Source: Streptomyces sp. HPF1205 (GTDB lineage: Bacteria > Actinomycetota > Actinomycetes > Streptomycetales > Streptomycetaceae). Taken from it: a stretch of DNA of 64,000 bases. A model generated the notes under the pieces. The model did not search any database, was not told where the DNA came from, and saw nothing but the letters and a program-made list of their open reading frames with translations. The translations under genes were made by a program, and so were the position numbers. The stretch is taken from positions 248,001 to 312,000 of the forward strand of contig NZ_JAINVH010000001.1 in the NCBI RefSeq assembly GCF_020400825.1, written 5' to 3'. This document shows, one piece after another, positions 36,855 through 45,092 of this stretch; the stretch's first letter is position 1, and every line of letters starts with the position of its first letter.

Positions 36855-38273
36855 TCACCGGTATTCCGACAGGCGGCGGCCGATGCCCAGCACCGCGCCG
36901 GCCGCGGCGAGGACCGCCAGCAGCCCGGCGCCGAAGGCGAGCAGCGACAAGGCGCCGTGCCCGCTCCTGGCGGCCGAGGTGAACTCGGACTGCTCCTGGG
37001 CGACGGCCTTCTCCAGGTCCTGGTCGACCTTGTCGAAGCACTGGCCGGTGGTCTCGGTGACGGTGTCGCCGGCCGCGTCCTTGCCGCCGATCACGTGGGC
37101 GACGGCCGTGGTGTAGTCGCCGCCGTTGTCGCTGCGGCGCTCGTCGGCGTGGCGGGCCCGCCAGGTCTGGACGCCCTTGATCGCGTCCTTCACCGGGGCG
37201 CGGCCCGCGTCGGTGTCGGCGAGCGCGAGGGCCTGGGCCATCTCGCCGCCGACGCCCTTGGGATCGGTACCGGCCAGCGTCTGCATGCCCTTGACGAAAC
37301 TGGCGTCGTAGCTGTCGCCGGATCCACGGGCCACCAGCGTCAGGTTCTCGTCGCCGCGGGCCTGGAGCACCGCGATCCGCGCGTTGTTGAGCACCCGCAT
37401 GGACTTGGCGCCGTGCGCGTACGAGTCGCCGAGGTCGCCGCGGGCCACCATGTGCGCGGTCAGCAGCCACACCAGCACCACCGAGGCCGCCGCGGTCGCG
37501 GCGAGCATGCCCTGGTTGAACACCCGGTTGGTGCGCCGGTAGTGCCGCCGCTGGGCCCACGCCAGGACGGCCAGCGCGAGCACGCCCAGCACCCAGGCGC
37601 CCCACGGCAGCGCCTTCGCCCTGGCGTAGTCGTGGTCGAGCCGCCGGGTCTCCGCCCGGTACAGCGTGTCGGCGGAGTCCAGCAGGCCGCCCTTCTGGCG
37701 CATCTGCTGGTTGGCGTACCGCAGGTAGGCGCCGCCGAGCGGGAAGCCCAGCCGGTTGTCGGCCTGCGCGGTGGCCACCAGCCGCGTGTAGTACGGGAGC
37801 TGCTCGCTCAGGTGGGACAGGGCCGTGGTGTCGGCGGCCGCGCCCCGGCTGCTGGCGGCGGCCTCGGTGATGAGGCGGGCCGCCCGCTTGATGTCGGTCT
37901 CGTAGCGGTCGGTGACCTTCGCGGGCTCCTCGCCGCCGACCAGGAAGCCTCCGGTGACGGTCGCGTCGGCGTCCGCCAGCGAGCGGTATATCTCGGCGGC
38001 GTCCGAGCTCAGCGGACCGCTGTGGTGCAGCACGTTGCCGGCCGCGTCCGAGCGGTCGGTGACCTGCCACGCCGTGACGGCCCCGAAGGCCACGACCAGG
38101 ACGGCCAGTACGGCGCCGATGATCCGCAGCCGGCCCGGCTCGGTGCCGGCCGCGCCCCGGACCCGGTCCGAGGTCTCCCGCCACGGTCCGCGGCGGTTCC
38201 GGCCGGGCCGCGTCCCCGGTCCCGGCGGCGTGTTCGCCTCCGGCCGCCCCGCCCTCGTCGGCGTGTGCGTCAC
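36855..38273 (-). CDS. glnX: GlnX-like transmembrane sensor protein
   Basis: A 472-residue integral membrane protein, first in the operon. Membrane segments are near 51-70 (IIGAVLAVLVVAFGAVTAW), 218-238 (WGAWVLGVLALAVLAWA), 255-275 (GMLAATAAASVVLVWLLTAH) and 440-465 at the C-terminus. The two large loops (71-215 and 276-438) are helical, like four-helix-bundle periplasmic domains of chemoreceptors. Size, topology and position before glnH match mycobacterial GlnX (Rv0412c-like), which passes the GlnH ligand signal to PknG. Its stop is 5 bases before glnH. Confidence 0.8.
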   Translation of the reverse strand: MTHTPTRAGRPEANTPPGPGTRPGRNRRGPWRETSDRVRGAAGTEPGRLRIIGAVLAVLVVAFGAVTAWQVTDRSDAAGNVLHHSGPLSSDAAEIYRSLADADATVTGGFLVGGEEPAKVTDRYETDIKRAARLITEAAASSRGAAADTTALSHLSEQLPYYTRLVATAQADNRLGFPLGGAYLRYANQQMRQKGGLLDSADTLYRAETRRLDHDYARAKALPWGAWVLGVLALAVLAWAQRRHYRRTNRVFNQGMLAATAAASVVLVWLLTAHMVARGDLGDSYAHGAKSMRVLNNARIAVLQARGDENLTLVARGSGDSYDASFVKGMQTLAGTDPKGVGGEMAQALALADTDAGRAPVKDAIKGVQTWRARHADERRSDNGGDYTTAVAHVIGGKDAAGDTVTETTGQCFDKVDQDLEKAVAQEQSEFTSAARSGHGALSLLAFGAGLLAVLAAAGAVLGIGRRLSEYR

Positions 38274-38433
38274 ATACCCTCCCCCAGCCCCGGACCTCCG
38301 ACGTGCGCGGGGTCACCCAGCAGTATGGCTGCCGCCGTCTGCACGATTCCACGCCCCCGCGCGCCTTTCGGTTCCGCGCCCCGGCCCGCGGCCCGGCAGC
38401 GGGGGACCGGATCCGCTCGCGGGCGCGCCCCGT

Positions 38434-39483
38434 TCACGCGTAGTGGGCCCGCAGCCTCTCCAATGCCCCCGGCGGGGCCGCCAGACGGTCGAGGCCGAGC
38501 AGACCCGCGCCCAGCACGGGAGGCGCCGTCACCACATGGGTGCGGGCCATGGGGGCGCGGGTGGCGAGGCGTTCGGTCAGCCGCGCCATGAGGTACGGGT
38601 CGCGGGCCGCCATGACGCCGCCGCCCAGGACGACGTCCGCCTCCTCCTCCAGCAGGCCGAGGCGGCCGAGCGCCACGACCGCCATGGCGGCGATCTCCTC
38701 GGCCTGGCGGTCGAGCAGGGAACGGGCGACCGGGTCGCCGGCGGCGGCGGTCGCGAACAGCACGGGTGTCAGCTCGTACCTGCGGTGCCCCGGGACCGTC
38801 CCCAGGTGCAGCGCCTCGATCAGCGCGTACATGCTGGTCAGGCCGAAGTGCGCGGGCAGCGCGGCGGCCAGGGCGGTGGGAGCGCCGCGGCCGTCCTCGG
38901 CGCGGGCGGCGTACCACAGGGCCTCCTCGGCGAGTCCCGCCCCGCCGCCCCAGTCGCCGGAGAGCCTGCCCAGCGCGGGGAAGCGGGCGGTGCGGCCGTC
39001 CGGCAGCATCCCCACGCAGTTGATGCCCGCGCCGCAGACCACCGCCACGCCCCGCGGGGCGTCGACGCCGGCCCGCAGGATCGCGAAGGTGTCGTTGGCC
39101 ACGCGGGTGGAGTTCGCCCAGCCGCGCGCGTGCACGGCTGCCTGGAGCCGCTCCTCCTCGACCGGCAGGTCCGCGTTGGCCAGGCAGGCCGAGGTGTGCT
39201 CGGCCAGCGGTGCGGCCGCCGGCTCCCCGGCGGCCGCGGCTCGGGCGGCGGGCAGGCCCGCGTCGGCCGCCGCGCGCTCCACGATCCGCGCGAGGGCCGA
39301 CACTGCCGCCTCGACCCCGACGACGGGCGGCTGGAACCCGCCGCCGCGGGCGGCGCCGAGCACCGTCCCGTCGGCGGCGACCAGCGCCACGTCGGTCTTG
39401 CTGTTGCCCGCGTCGACGGCGAGGACGCCACCGGGGACGAGCGGCCGCGGGGACCGGGGCGGAGGGCCCCCGGGGAGGGTCAC
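38434..39483 (-). CDS. BadF/BcrA-type sugar kinase (N-acetylglucosamine kinase-like)
   Basis: A 349-residue ASKHA-fold ATPase. VDAGNSKTDVALV (23-35) is the phosphate-1 loop, ANDTFAIL and VVCGAGINCVGM the central motifs and DVVLGGGVMAARD the adenosine motif. This family phosphorylates N-acetylglucosamine or similar amino sugars and glycoside products. The GTG overlaps the stop of the GH4 glycosidase (GTGA), so kinase and glycosidase are translationally coupled. Together they would convert an imported glycoside to a phosphorylated sugar. It is controlled, presumably, by the ROK repressor encoded upstream. Confidence 0.88.
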   Translation of the reverse strand: MTLPGGPPPRSPRPLVPGGVLAVDAGNSKTDVALVAADGTVLGAARGGGFQPPVVGVEAAVSALARIVERAAADAGLPAARAAAAGEPAAAPLAEHTSACLANADLPVEEERLQAAVHARGWANSTRVANDTFAILRAGVDAPRGVAVVCGAGINCVGMLPDGRTARFPALGRLSGDWGGGAGLAEEALWYAARAEDGRGAPTALAAALPAHFGLTSMYALIEALHLGTVPGHRRYELTPVLFATAAAGDPVARSLLDRQAEEIAAMAVVALGRLGLLEEEADVVLGGGVMAARDPYLMARLTERLATRAPMARTHVVTAPPVLGAGLLGLDRLAAPPGALERLRAHYA

Positions 39484-40757
39484 GCCCACGCCAAGTGCTG
39501 CCGGTTGTGCGCGACGAGACGGTCGGTCAGGGCCTCGGCGTACTCGTACTGCCCGATCAGCGGGTGGGACAGCAGGGCCTTGAACACCCGGTCCCGTCCG
39601 CCGCGCAGGGCGGCCTCCAGCGCCAGGTCCTCGTACGCGGACACCTGGGCGACCAGCCCCGCGTACAGCGGCTCCAGCGGCGGCACCGGCAGCGGCGAGG
39701 CCCCGCCCGTGTCCACCACGGCCGGCACCTCGATCACGGCGTCGTCGGGGAGGAAGGGCAGGGTGCCGTTGTTGTACGTGTTGACGACCTGCACGTCGCC
39801 GCCCGACGAGGAGGACCCGGCGCGCAGCAGCGAGGAGGCCAGGGCGACGGCCGCCTCGGAGTAGAAGGCGCCTCCCCGCTCGGCCAGCAGCGCCGGCTTC
39901 TCGTCGAGCTTCGGGTCGCCGTACATCTCCAGCAGCCGCCTCTCCATCGCCGCCACCTCGGCGGCCCGCGACGGCTTGGTGCGCAGCTCCCGCACCACCT
40001 CGTCGTGCGTGTAGTAGTACCGCAGGTAGTACGAGGGGACCACGCCGAGCCGGTCCACGATCTGCCGCGGCATGCGCAGGTCGGCGGCGATCGCGTCGCC
40101 GTGCTCGGCGAGCAGGGCGGGCAGGACGTCCTCGCCGCCGGGGCCGCCGAGCCGCACCCCGCGCTCCCAGGTCAGGTGGTTGAGGCCGACGTGGTCCAGG
40201 TGCACCCGCTCGGGGGGCGCGTCCAGCAGGGCGGCGAACTTGCGCTGGAAGCCGATCGCGACGTTGCACAGGCCGACCGCCTTGTGGCCGGCCCCCAGCA
40301 GCGCCCGGGTGACGATGCCCACCGGGTTGGTGAAGTCGATGATCCAGGCCCCGGGCGCGACCCGCCGTACCCGCTCGGCGATGTCCAGCACGACCGGCAC
40401 CGTGCGCAGCGCCTTGGCCAGTCCGCCGGCGCCGGTGGTCTCCTGGCCCACGCAGCCGCACTCCAGCGGCCAGGTCTCGTCCTCCTCGCGGGCGGCCTGC
40501 CCGCCGACGCGGAGCTGGATCAGCACCGCGTCGGCGCCGGCCGCGCCCGCCTCCAGGTCGCCGGTGGTGGTGATCCGGCCGGGGTGCCCCTGCCTGGCGA
40601 AGATCCGCCGGGCCAGCCCCCCGACCAGGTCCAGCCGGCCCGCCGCCGGATCGATCAGCACCAGCTCCTCCACCGGCAGCGAGTCGCGCAACCGCGCGAA
40701 CCCGTCGACGAGTTCGGGGGTGTACGTCGACCCGCCGCCCACGACCGCCAGTTTCAT
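39480..40757 (-). CDS. Family 4 glycoside hydrolase (6-phospho-beta-glucosidase type)
   Basis: A 425-residue GH4 enzyme. The N-terminal Rossmann motif is VVGGGSTYTPEL (5-16). IIDFTNPVGIVT (139-150), Cys164 in GLCNVAIGF and His194 in NHLTW are the substrate and Mn ligands of the NAD-dependent oxidation-elimination mechanism special to this family. TYNNGTLPFLPDDAVIEVP and the C-terminal helical part are also typical. Natural substrates are phospho- or free beta-glycosides; this one could also act on chitobiose-derived sugars given the kinase next to it. GGGAG and AAGGG lie before the ATG. Its start overlaps the C-terminal end of a vanished sugar permease (see 40754-40801). Confidence 0.9.
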   Translation of the reverse strand: MKLAVVGGGSTYTPELVDGFARLRDSLPVEELVLIDPAAGRLDLVGGLARRIFARQGHPGRITTTGDLEAGAAGADAVLIQLRVGGQAAREEDETWPLECGCVGQETTGAGGLAKALRTVPVVLDIAERVRRVAPGAWIIDFTNPVGIVTRALLGAGHKAVGLCNVAIGFQRKFAALLDAPPERVHLDHVGLNHLTWERGVRLGGPGGEDVLPALLAEHGDAIAADLRMPRQIVDRLGVVPSYYLRYYYTHDEVVRELRTKPSRAAEVAAMERRLLEMYGDPKLDEKPALLAERGGAFYSEAAVALASSLLRAGSSSSGGDVQVVNTYNNGTLPFLPDDAVIEVPAVVDTGGASPLPVPPLEPLYAGLVAQVSAYEDLALEAALRGGRDRVFKALLSHPLIGQYEYAEALTDRLVAHNRQHLAWA

Positions 40758-40801
40758 CCCTTGACTCCCGTCATGGTCACGCCTTCGACGAAGGCCCTTG
40801 G
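40754..40801 (-). pseudogene. Remnant C-terminus of a sugar ABC transporter permease
   Basis: Directly after the ROK stop, the same frame reads PRAFVEGVTMTGVKG and a stop that overlaps the GH4 start (GGATGAAA). FVEGVTMTGVKG is the characteristic end of MalG-family (CUT1) sugar permeases. Only 15 codons survive and no binding-protein or permease body is present between ROK and GH4. The simplest explanation is an internal deletion that removed a binding protein and two permeases, while leaving the regulator and the enzymes. Confidence 0.6.
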
Positions 40802-42103
40802 TCAGCGCGAGGTGTCGAACACCTCGTCGCGGGTGGTGGCGAGGGCGCTTTCGAGCGCACCGCTGAGGACGGGGTGGGCCTGGACGGCGCCGAGCACCAG
40901 GCGGGGGCGGGGGACGGCGAGTTCGGCCAGCTCGGACTGGATCAGGGCGCGCAGCGGTTCGCCGCCGGCCATGGTGACGTCGCCGGACAGCACGATCAGC
41001 CCGGGGTCGAGCACGGCCACCATGGAGGCCAGGCCGATGGCGTGCCCCGTGGCGCAACGGGCCAGCAGTTCGAGGTACGGGTCCGCGTCCCCGGCGCGGC
41101 CGTCCCGGCCCGCGGCGGCCTCCTGCCCGGCGCCCCCTTCCGTGGCGTCCCTCCCGGCGCTCTCGTACCGCTGCCTCGCGGTGGCCAGCAGGGCCGCGGC
41201 GGACTCGGCCCAGGTGCCCCCGGGCGGGTCGATGCCCAGCTCGCGGGCGACGCGCAGCACGGCGTTGCAGCCGACCAGCTCCTGGAAGCCGCCGTTGTTG
41301 GCCTTGGCGACGTCGCGGACCAGGGCCGTGCCGGGCACCGGCAGGAAGCCGACCTCGCCGGCGCCGCCGGTCCGGCCGCGGTGCAGCCGGCCGCCGATGA
41401 CGATGGCGGCGCCGATGCCCTCCTCGTTCCACAGCAGGACGAAGTCGTCGTGCCCGCGGGCGGCCCCGACGCGCTGCTCGGCGACCGCGACGAGGTTCAC
41501 GTCGTTGTCGTACACCAGCGGCATCGGCAAGGTGGCGGCCAGCTCGTCCAGCAGCGAGGGGGAGTGCCAGCCGGGAAGGTGGCGGGCGTACCGCAGCCGG
41601 CCGGTGCCGGGGTCGAACGCGCCCGGCGTGCCGATCACCACCCGGTGCAGGTCGGACCGGCTCAGTCCGGCCGCCTCCACCGCCCCGTCCAGCGCCCGGA
41701 CCACCTGCTCCACGGCGCTGCCGGCCCGGTGGCGCGGGGTGGGCAGCGTGAAGGAGCCGACCGTGCGGCCGGTGACGTCCGCGACGGCGGCCCTGATCCG
41801 CTCGGTGGTGACGTCGAGCCCGGCGACGTGAGCGGCCGCCGGGTTGACCGAGTAGAGCTGGGCGTTCGGGCCGGGACGGCCCGTGGTGGTACCCGTGGCC
41901 AGCACCAGTCCGGCTGCCTCCAGCCGGGCCAGCAACTGGGAGGCGGTGGGCTTGGACAGGCCGGTGAGCTTGCCGATCCGGGTACGGGAGAGCGTGCCGT
42001 GCTCCAGCAGGAGGTCGAGCGCGGCGCGGTCGTTCATGGCGCGAAGGAGGCGCGGCGTTCCGGGGGTGCCGAGGACGCGCGGCGTTCCGGGGGTGCCGGT
42101 CAT
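40802..42103 (-). CDS. ROK-family transcriptional repressor
   Basis: A 433-residue regulator. An N-terminal winged helix-turn-helix (about 20-80, LSRTRIGKLTGLSKPTASQLLARLEAAGLV) precedes a ROK sugar-kinase-like domain (about 90-430; VVIGTPGAFDPGTGRLRYA, VYDNDVNLVAVAEQRVG, FVLLWNEEGIGAAIVIGG). The GHx9CxCGx2GC zinc motif of many ROK proteins is missing; the site reads GEVGFLPV. Its N-terminus contains a duplicated GTPGTPR segment coded by a 22-base repeat. ATG at 42103 has GGAGGGAGGA upstream. A perfect palindrome lies 33 bases before the start, so autoregulation is likely. Confidence 0.9.
   Translation of the reverse strand: MTGTPGTPRVLGTPGTPRLLRAMNDRAALDLLLEHGTLSRTRIGKLTGLSKPTASQLLARLEAAGLVLATGTTTGRPGPNAQLYSVNPAAAHVAGLDVTTERIRAAVADVTGRTVGSFTLPTPRHRAGSAVEQVVRALDGAVEAAGLSRSDLHRVVIGTPGAFDPGTGRLRYARHLPGWHSPSLLDELAATLPMPLVYDNDVNLVAVAEQRVGAARGHDDFVLLWNEEGIGAAIVIGGRLHRGRTGGAGEVGFLPVPGTALVRDVAKANNGGFQELVGCNAVLRVARELGIDPPGGTWAESAAALLATARQRYESAGRDATEGGAGQEAAAGRDGRAGDADPYLELLARCATGHAIGLASMVAVLDPGLIVLSGDVTMAGGEPLRALIQSELAELAVPRPRLVLGAVQAHPVLSGALESALATTRDEVFDTSR
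42050..42098 (-). repeat. 22-bp tandem direct repeat in the ROK gene start
   Basis: Two identical 22-base copies at 42050-42071 and 42077-42098, offset 27 bases and in frame, encode the repeated GTPGTPR segment at the N-terminus of the ROK repressor just before the DNA-binding domain. Copy-number change here would lengthen or shorten the N-terminal tail by 9 residues without breaking the frame. Confidence 0.7.
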
Positions 42104-42135
42104 GCGCGCCGTCCTCCCTCCGTTCACTGGCACTG

Positions 42136-42152
42136 TTAGGAAAGTTTCCTAA
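42136..42152. promoter_or_regulatory. Palindromic operator upstream of the ROK gene
   Basis: TTAGGAAA-G-TTTCCTAA is a perfect 17-base palindrome 33 bases upstream of the ROK start and well placed to cover its promoter. It stands out by low GC from surrounding DNA. AT-rich TTAG...CTAA palindromes are usual for NagC/Mlc/ROK regulators, so it is probably the site of the adjacent repressor. Confidence 0.75.
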
Positions 42153-42233
42153 TGATGGAACGAACGGTAGGCCCCCCGCGCGGGGCCGTCAAGGTCCCGC
42201 GCGCGGGGGGCGGGCGCGAACCGGCGGGCGGTC

Positions 42234-43406
42234 TCAGCGCTCCCCGCTCGCGGGCGGGGGGACGGGGCGCGTCGCCGGGCCGGGAACGTCCTGGGCGGGC
42301 GCGGCGAGCGCTTGGGCCTCCGGCGCGGAGGGGGACTCCTGGGCCGCGGAGGCGGGCGGGCAGGTTGCCTGAGCCGGGGAGGGGAGCGCGGAGGCCGCCT
42401 CGGCCGGGTCCGTCGCCGACGCGACGGGGGCGCCGCCGGTGATCTGGATGCCCTCCTCGTCGAAGGCCCGCTTGATGCGCCAGCGCAGCTCGCGGGCCAC
42501 CTCGGCGGCCTCGCCCGGCATCGTCTTGGCCTGCGCCTGGATCACCACGAACTCCGGGCTCACCGACTCCAGGCCGAGCACCTTCACCGGCTCCCAGAGC
42601 TTCTCGTCCCACGGGTCGCTCTTCGCCAGGTCGTCCGCGGTCGTCGCTATCACCCGGCGGGCCCGCTCCAGGTCCTCCCCGGCGCCGACCTGGACGTCCA
42701 CCACCGCGGTCGCCCAGCCCTGGCTGAGGTTGCCGATCCGCTTGACCTCGCCGTTGCGCACGTACCAGATCTCGCCGCCCGCGCCGCGCAGCTTCGTCAC
42801 CCGCAGCCCGACCTCGATGACCGTGCCGGTGGCCACTCCGGCGTCGATGACGTCGCCGACCCCGTACTGGTCCTCCAGGATCATGAACACGCCGGACAGG
42901 AAGTCCGTCACCAGGTTGCGGGCGCCGAAGCCGATCGCCACTCCCGCGACACCGGCGCTGGCCAGCAGCGGCGCCAGGTTGATCTTGAGGACGGACAGCA
43001 CGGTCAGCGCGGCCGTGCCCAGGATCAGGAACGACGCCACGCTGCGCAGCACGGACCCGATCGCCGCGCTGCGCTGCTTGCGCCGCTCGGCGTTGACCAG
43101 CAGACCGCCCAGTGTCGTGCCGGCGGCGGCCTCGGCGCCCCGGTTCATCCGGTCGATCAGCCGGGTGATGGTCCGGCGCACCACGTTGCGGAGCACCAGG
43201 GCGATGACCACGATCAGCAGGATGCGCAGGCCCGCCGCCAGCCAGTTCGCCCAGTTGTCGTCCACCCAGCTGCTCGCCTGGGCCGCGGAGTGCGGCAGGG
43301 CCAGCGTGTGCCGGGAGGGGTGCGCGGCCAGGTGGTGCCCGGACACGTGACGGACGGGCACGTGGTGGATGGCGGGCGCGGCGGCCAGGGACGTCGCGGT
43401 GGGCAA
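42234..43406 (-). CDS. MscS-family small-conductance mechanosensitive channel
   Basis: A 390-residue membrane protein. An N-terminal hydrophobic/His-rich segment is followed by helices around WLAAGLRILLIVVIALVLRN, SFLILGTAALTVLSVL and the pore helix LLASAGVAGVAIGFGARNLVTDFLSG, the MscS TM3 signature. The beta domain follows (YGVGDVIDAG, VEIRVTKLRG-like VGLRVTKLRGAGGE, IWYVRNGEVKRIGN). The C-terminal 70 residues are Pro/Ala-rich and disordered. The start is taken as TTG at 43406, with GGAGG 8 bases upstream. It relieves turgor on hypo-osmotic shock. It is divergently oriented to the HNH gene. Confidence 0.88.
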   Translation of the reverse strand: MPTATSLAAAPAIHHVPVRHVSGHHLAAHPSRHTLALPHSAAQASSWVDDNWANWLAAGLRILLIVVIALVLRNVVRRTITRLIDRMNRGAEAAAGTTLGGLLVNAERRKQRSAAIGSVLRSVASFLILGTAALTVLSVLKINLAPLLASAGVAGVAIGFGARNLVTDFLSGVFMILEDQYGVGDVIDAGVATGTVIEVGLRVTKLRGAGGEIWYVRNGEVKRIGNLSQGWATAVVDVQVGAGEDLERARRVIATTADDLAKSDPWDEKLWEPVKVLGLESVSPEFVVIQAQAKTMPGEAAEVARELRWRIKRAFDEEGIQITGGAPVASATDPAEAASALPSPAQATCPPASAAQESPSAPEAQALAAPAQDVPGPATRPVPPPASGER

Positions 43407-43661
43407 GAGAGGGACCTCCGTCGGTGTACCGAACCTCCAATCTAACGGGCGACCGATGCCGTCTCGTTGCCGTCCCCGAGGCGCGGAACGCCGGAAAGCT
43501 GGGGATGTAAGGGATGTGAGGTCCCGCCGGAGCGGACGTGTGGTCCAAAACACCCTCGGTCCGTTACCCGGGCATGGTGGCGCCGTGCCCCGCCTTCCGG
43601 AGAGACTGAGACAGATCGTCCCGGCGCGAGCCACGCGCCGCCGGCGTTAAAGGAGGCATCC

Positions 43662-44198
43662 GTGCCGCATGTCCTGGTCCTGAACGCGTCGTACGAGCCG
43701 CTCGGCGTCGTACCGCTCCGCCGCGCGCTCGTCCTCGTGCTCAACAACAAGGCCGTGTGCCTGGAGGAATCCGGCGCCTACCTGCACAGCGAGACAAAGG
43801 CGCTGCCGGCGCCGAGTGTCGTCAAACTCACCAAATTCGTGCGTGTGCCCTTCCGGGGCACCGTGCCGCTGACCCGCCGAGCACTGTTCGCCCGCGACGG
43901 AGGCAAGTGCGCGTACTGCGGAGCCGCCGCAACCAGCGTCGACCACGTCATTCCGCGCAGCCGCGGCGGGCAGCACGCCTGGGACAACGTGGTGGCCGCC
44001 TGCAGAAGGTGCAACCACGTCAAGGCCGACCGCCATGTGGCGGAACTCGGCTGGCGGCTGCGCCATCAACCCGCCCCGCCGTCCGGCCTCGCCTGGCGGA
44101 TCATCGGGACCGGGCATAGGGACCCGCGCTGGCTGCCATACCTGCAGCCTTTCGGCGCGGACGACGCCTTGGCCCGGATCGACGGCATATCAGCCTGA
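43662..44198 (+). CDS. HNH endonuclease domain protein
   Basis: A 178-residue protein with an HNH nuclease core at 78-125: CAYCG (C83, C86), DHVIPRSRGG (D94, H95), WDNVVAACRRCN (N109, C114, C117) and HVKADR. Two CxxC pairs bind a structural zinc. The N-terminal 75 residues (VLVLNASYEPLGVVPLRRALVLVL) are the common extension of this actinobacterial family. A role in DNA repair or restriction is possible but unknown. The GTG start is fixed by AGGAGG 5 bases upstream. Confidence 0.9.
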   Translation: MPHVLVLNASYEPLGVVPLRRALVLVLNNKAVCLEESGAYLHSETKALPAPSVVKLTKFVRVPFRGTVPLTRRALFARDGGKCAYCGAAATSVDHVIPRSRGGQHAWDNVVAACRRCNHVKADRHVAELGWRLRHQPAPPSGLAWRIIGTGHRDPRWLPYLQPFGADDALARIDGISA

Positions 44199-44223
44199 GA
44201 CCCGGGCCTTCGTGTTTGTTGAT

Positions 44224-44261
44224 AGTGCCCCTGACCAGCGGATTCGCCAGTCGGGGGCACT
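44224..44261. terminator. Bidirectional hairpin between the HNH and toxin genes
   Basis: AGTGCCCC (44224-44231) and GGGGCACT (44254-44261) form an 8-base perfect stem, extendable by the adjacent TGAC/GTC bases, in the gap between convergent genes. No T-run follows, as often in high-GC actinomycetes. Confidence 0.55.
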
Positions 44262-44343
44262 CTCGTCGGTTGGTACGGCGCACCTGGCTGTCGATCGGGC
44301 TGGATGCCGTGCCCGAACCTCCCCCGCGGCGGGTAGGTGCCTT

Positions 44344-44607
44344 TCAGGAGCCGTAGACGCTGGACCGGTGCCCGACGTGCACGACCCACACGACCAACTC
44401 GCCGTTGTCGATGGTGTAGATGACCCGGTAGTCGCCGACGCGCAGACGACGCCGCTCCGGCTGGGACACAAGGGCGGTGGTATTGAATCCGAGAGGGTCG
44501 CTCTCCAGTTCTGTCAGCTTGGCGAGGATGCGGAGTGCTGTGTCCCGGGGGACCTTCCGGAGCTCGGCCTGGGCCTCGGGCCGGAAGACGGTGCGGTACT
44601 CACTCAC
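44344..44607 (-). CDS. RelE/ParE-superfamily toxin
   Basis: An 87-residue protein beginning VSEYRTVFRPEAQAELRKVP and containing RRLRVGDYRVIYTIDNGELVVWVVHVGHRSSVY, the conserved C-terminal strands with basic and Tyr residues of RelE-type ribosome-dependent mRNA interferases. The start GTG overlaps the antitoxin stop region by 8 bases, typical for co-translated toxin-antitoxin pairs. GC content is lower than neighbouring genes. Whether it cleaves mRNA is not shown; Arg52-55 and Tyr60/84 are candidates for catalysis. Confidence 0.9.
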   Translation of the reverse strand: MSEYRTVFRPEAQAELRKVPRDTALRILAKLTELESDPLGFNTTALVSQPERRRLRVGDYRVIYTIDNGELVVWVVHVGHRSSVYGS

Positions 44608-44866
44608 TGCGCGCCAGCGTCTCCTTCATGACGTCCTCGATCGGAACGCCGGGGGACCGGTCCGCCATCCGCTCGTCGATGATGCGGTTGATCTCGCGCT
44701 CTTCCCACTGCTGGTACTTGCGCAGAACGTCGATCGACACCACTGCGGCGACTTCCTTGCCCCGGCGAGTGATGACGGTGGGCTGATCGTCACGGTCGGC
44801 ACGATCGACGACCTCGGCCAGATGCGCGCGGACATCGCGGATGGACTCGATGGGCATCTGCGTCAT
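44600..44866 (-). CDS. Phd/YefM-family antitoxin
   Basis: An 88-residue antitoxin. The N-terminal part (MTQMPIESIRDVRAHLAEVVDRAD, QPTVITRRGKEVAAVVSID) is the Phd/YefM DNA-binding fold; the C-terminal ~35 residues are acidic and helical and should neutralise the RelE toxin. It precedes the toxin gene. No ribosome site is visible before the ATG and the -10 box lies only 6 bases upstream, so it may be translated from a leaderless mRNA. Confidence 0.9.
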   Translation of the reverse strand: MTQMPIESIRDVRAHLAEVVDRADRDDQPTVITRRGKEVAAVVSIDVLRKYQQWEEREINRIIDERMADRSPGVPIEDVMKETLARSE

Positions 44867-44872
44867 GCTTTG

Positions 44873-44901
44873 ATGGTACCAAGTGACTCATGTGTACACA
44901 A
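44873..44901 (-). promoter_or_regulatory. Promoter of the toxin-antitoxin operon, probably leaderless
   Basis: Read on the - strand, TTGTGT (44901-44896) and TACCAT (44878-44873) are separated by 17 bases. The expected transcription start falls on or next to the antitoxin ATG. The palindrome TGTGTACACA (44891-44900) overlaps the -35 box, and TGGTACCA overlaps the -10 box; both are candidates for autoregulatory antitoxin binding. Confidence 0.55.
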
Positions 44902-45092
44902 ACGGCTTTCTCCGGAGGGTGAGAAGCTTGCCGTCGCCGGGCCTTCGTGTATATCCCGTCCGATCACTGTCCGTCACCGCTGCGCGGCCTCCCGAGTTGT
45001 CCACAGGGGGCCCGCGGGGGGAGCGATGATCGTGCGAGGATGGGCGTCCTGGGCGGGAACACGTCCTGGACGACGGAGAAGGAGTGGCCACC

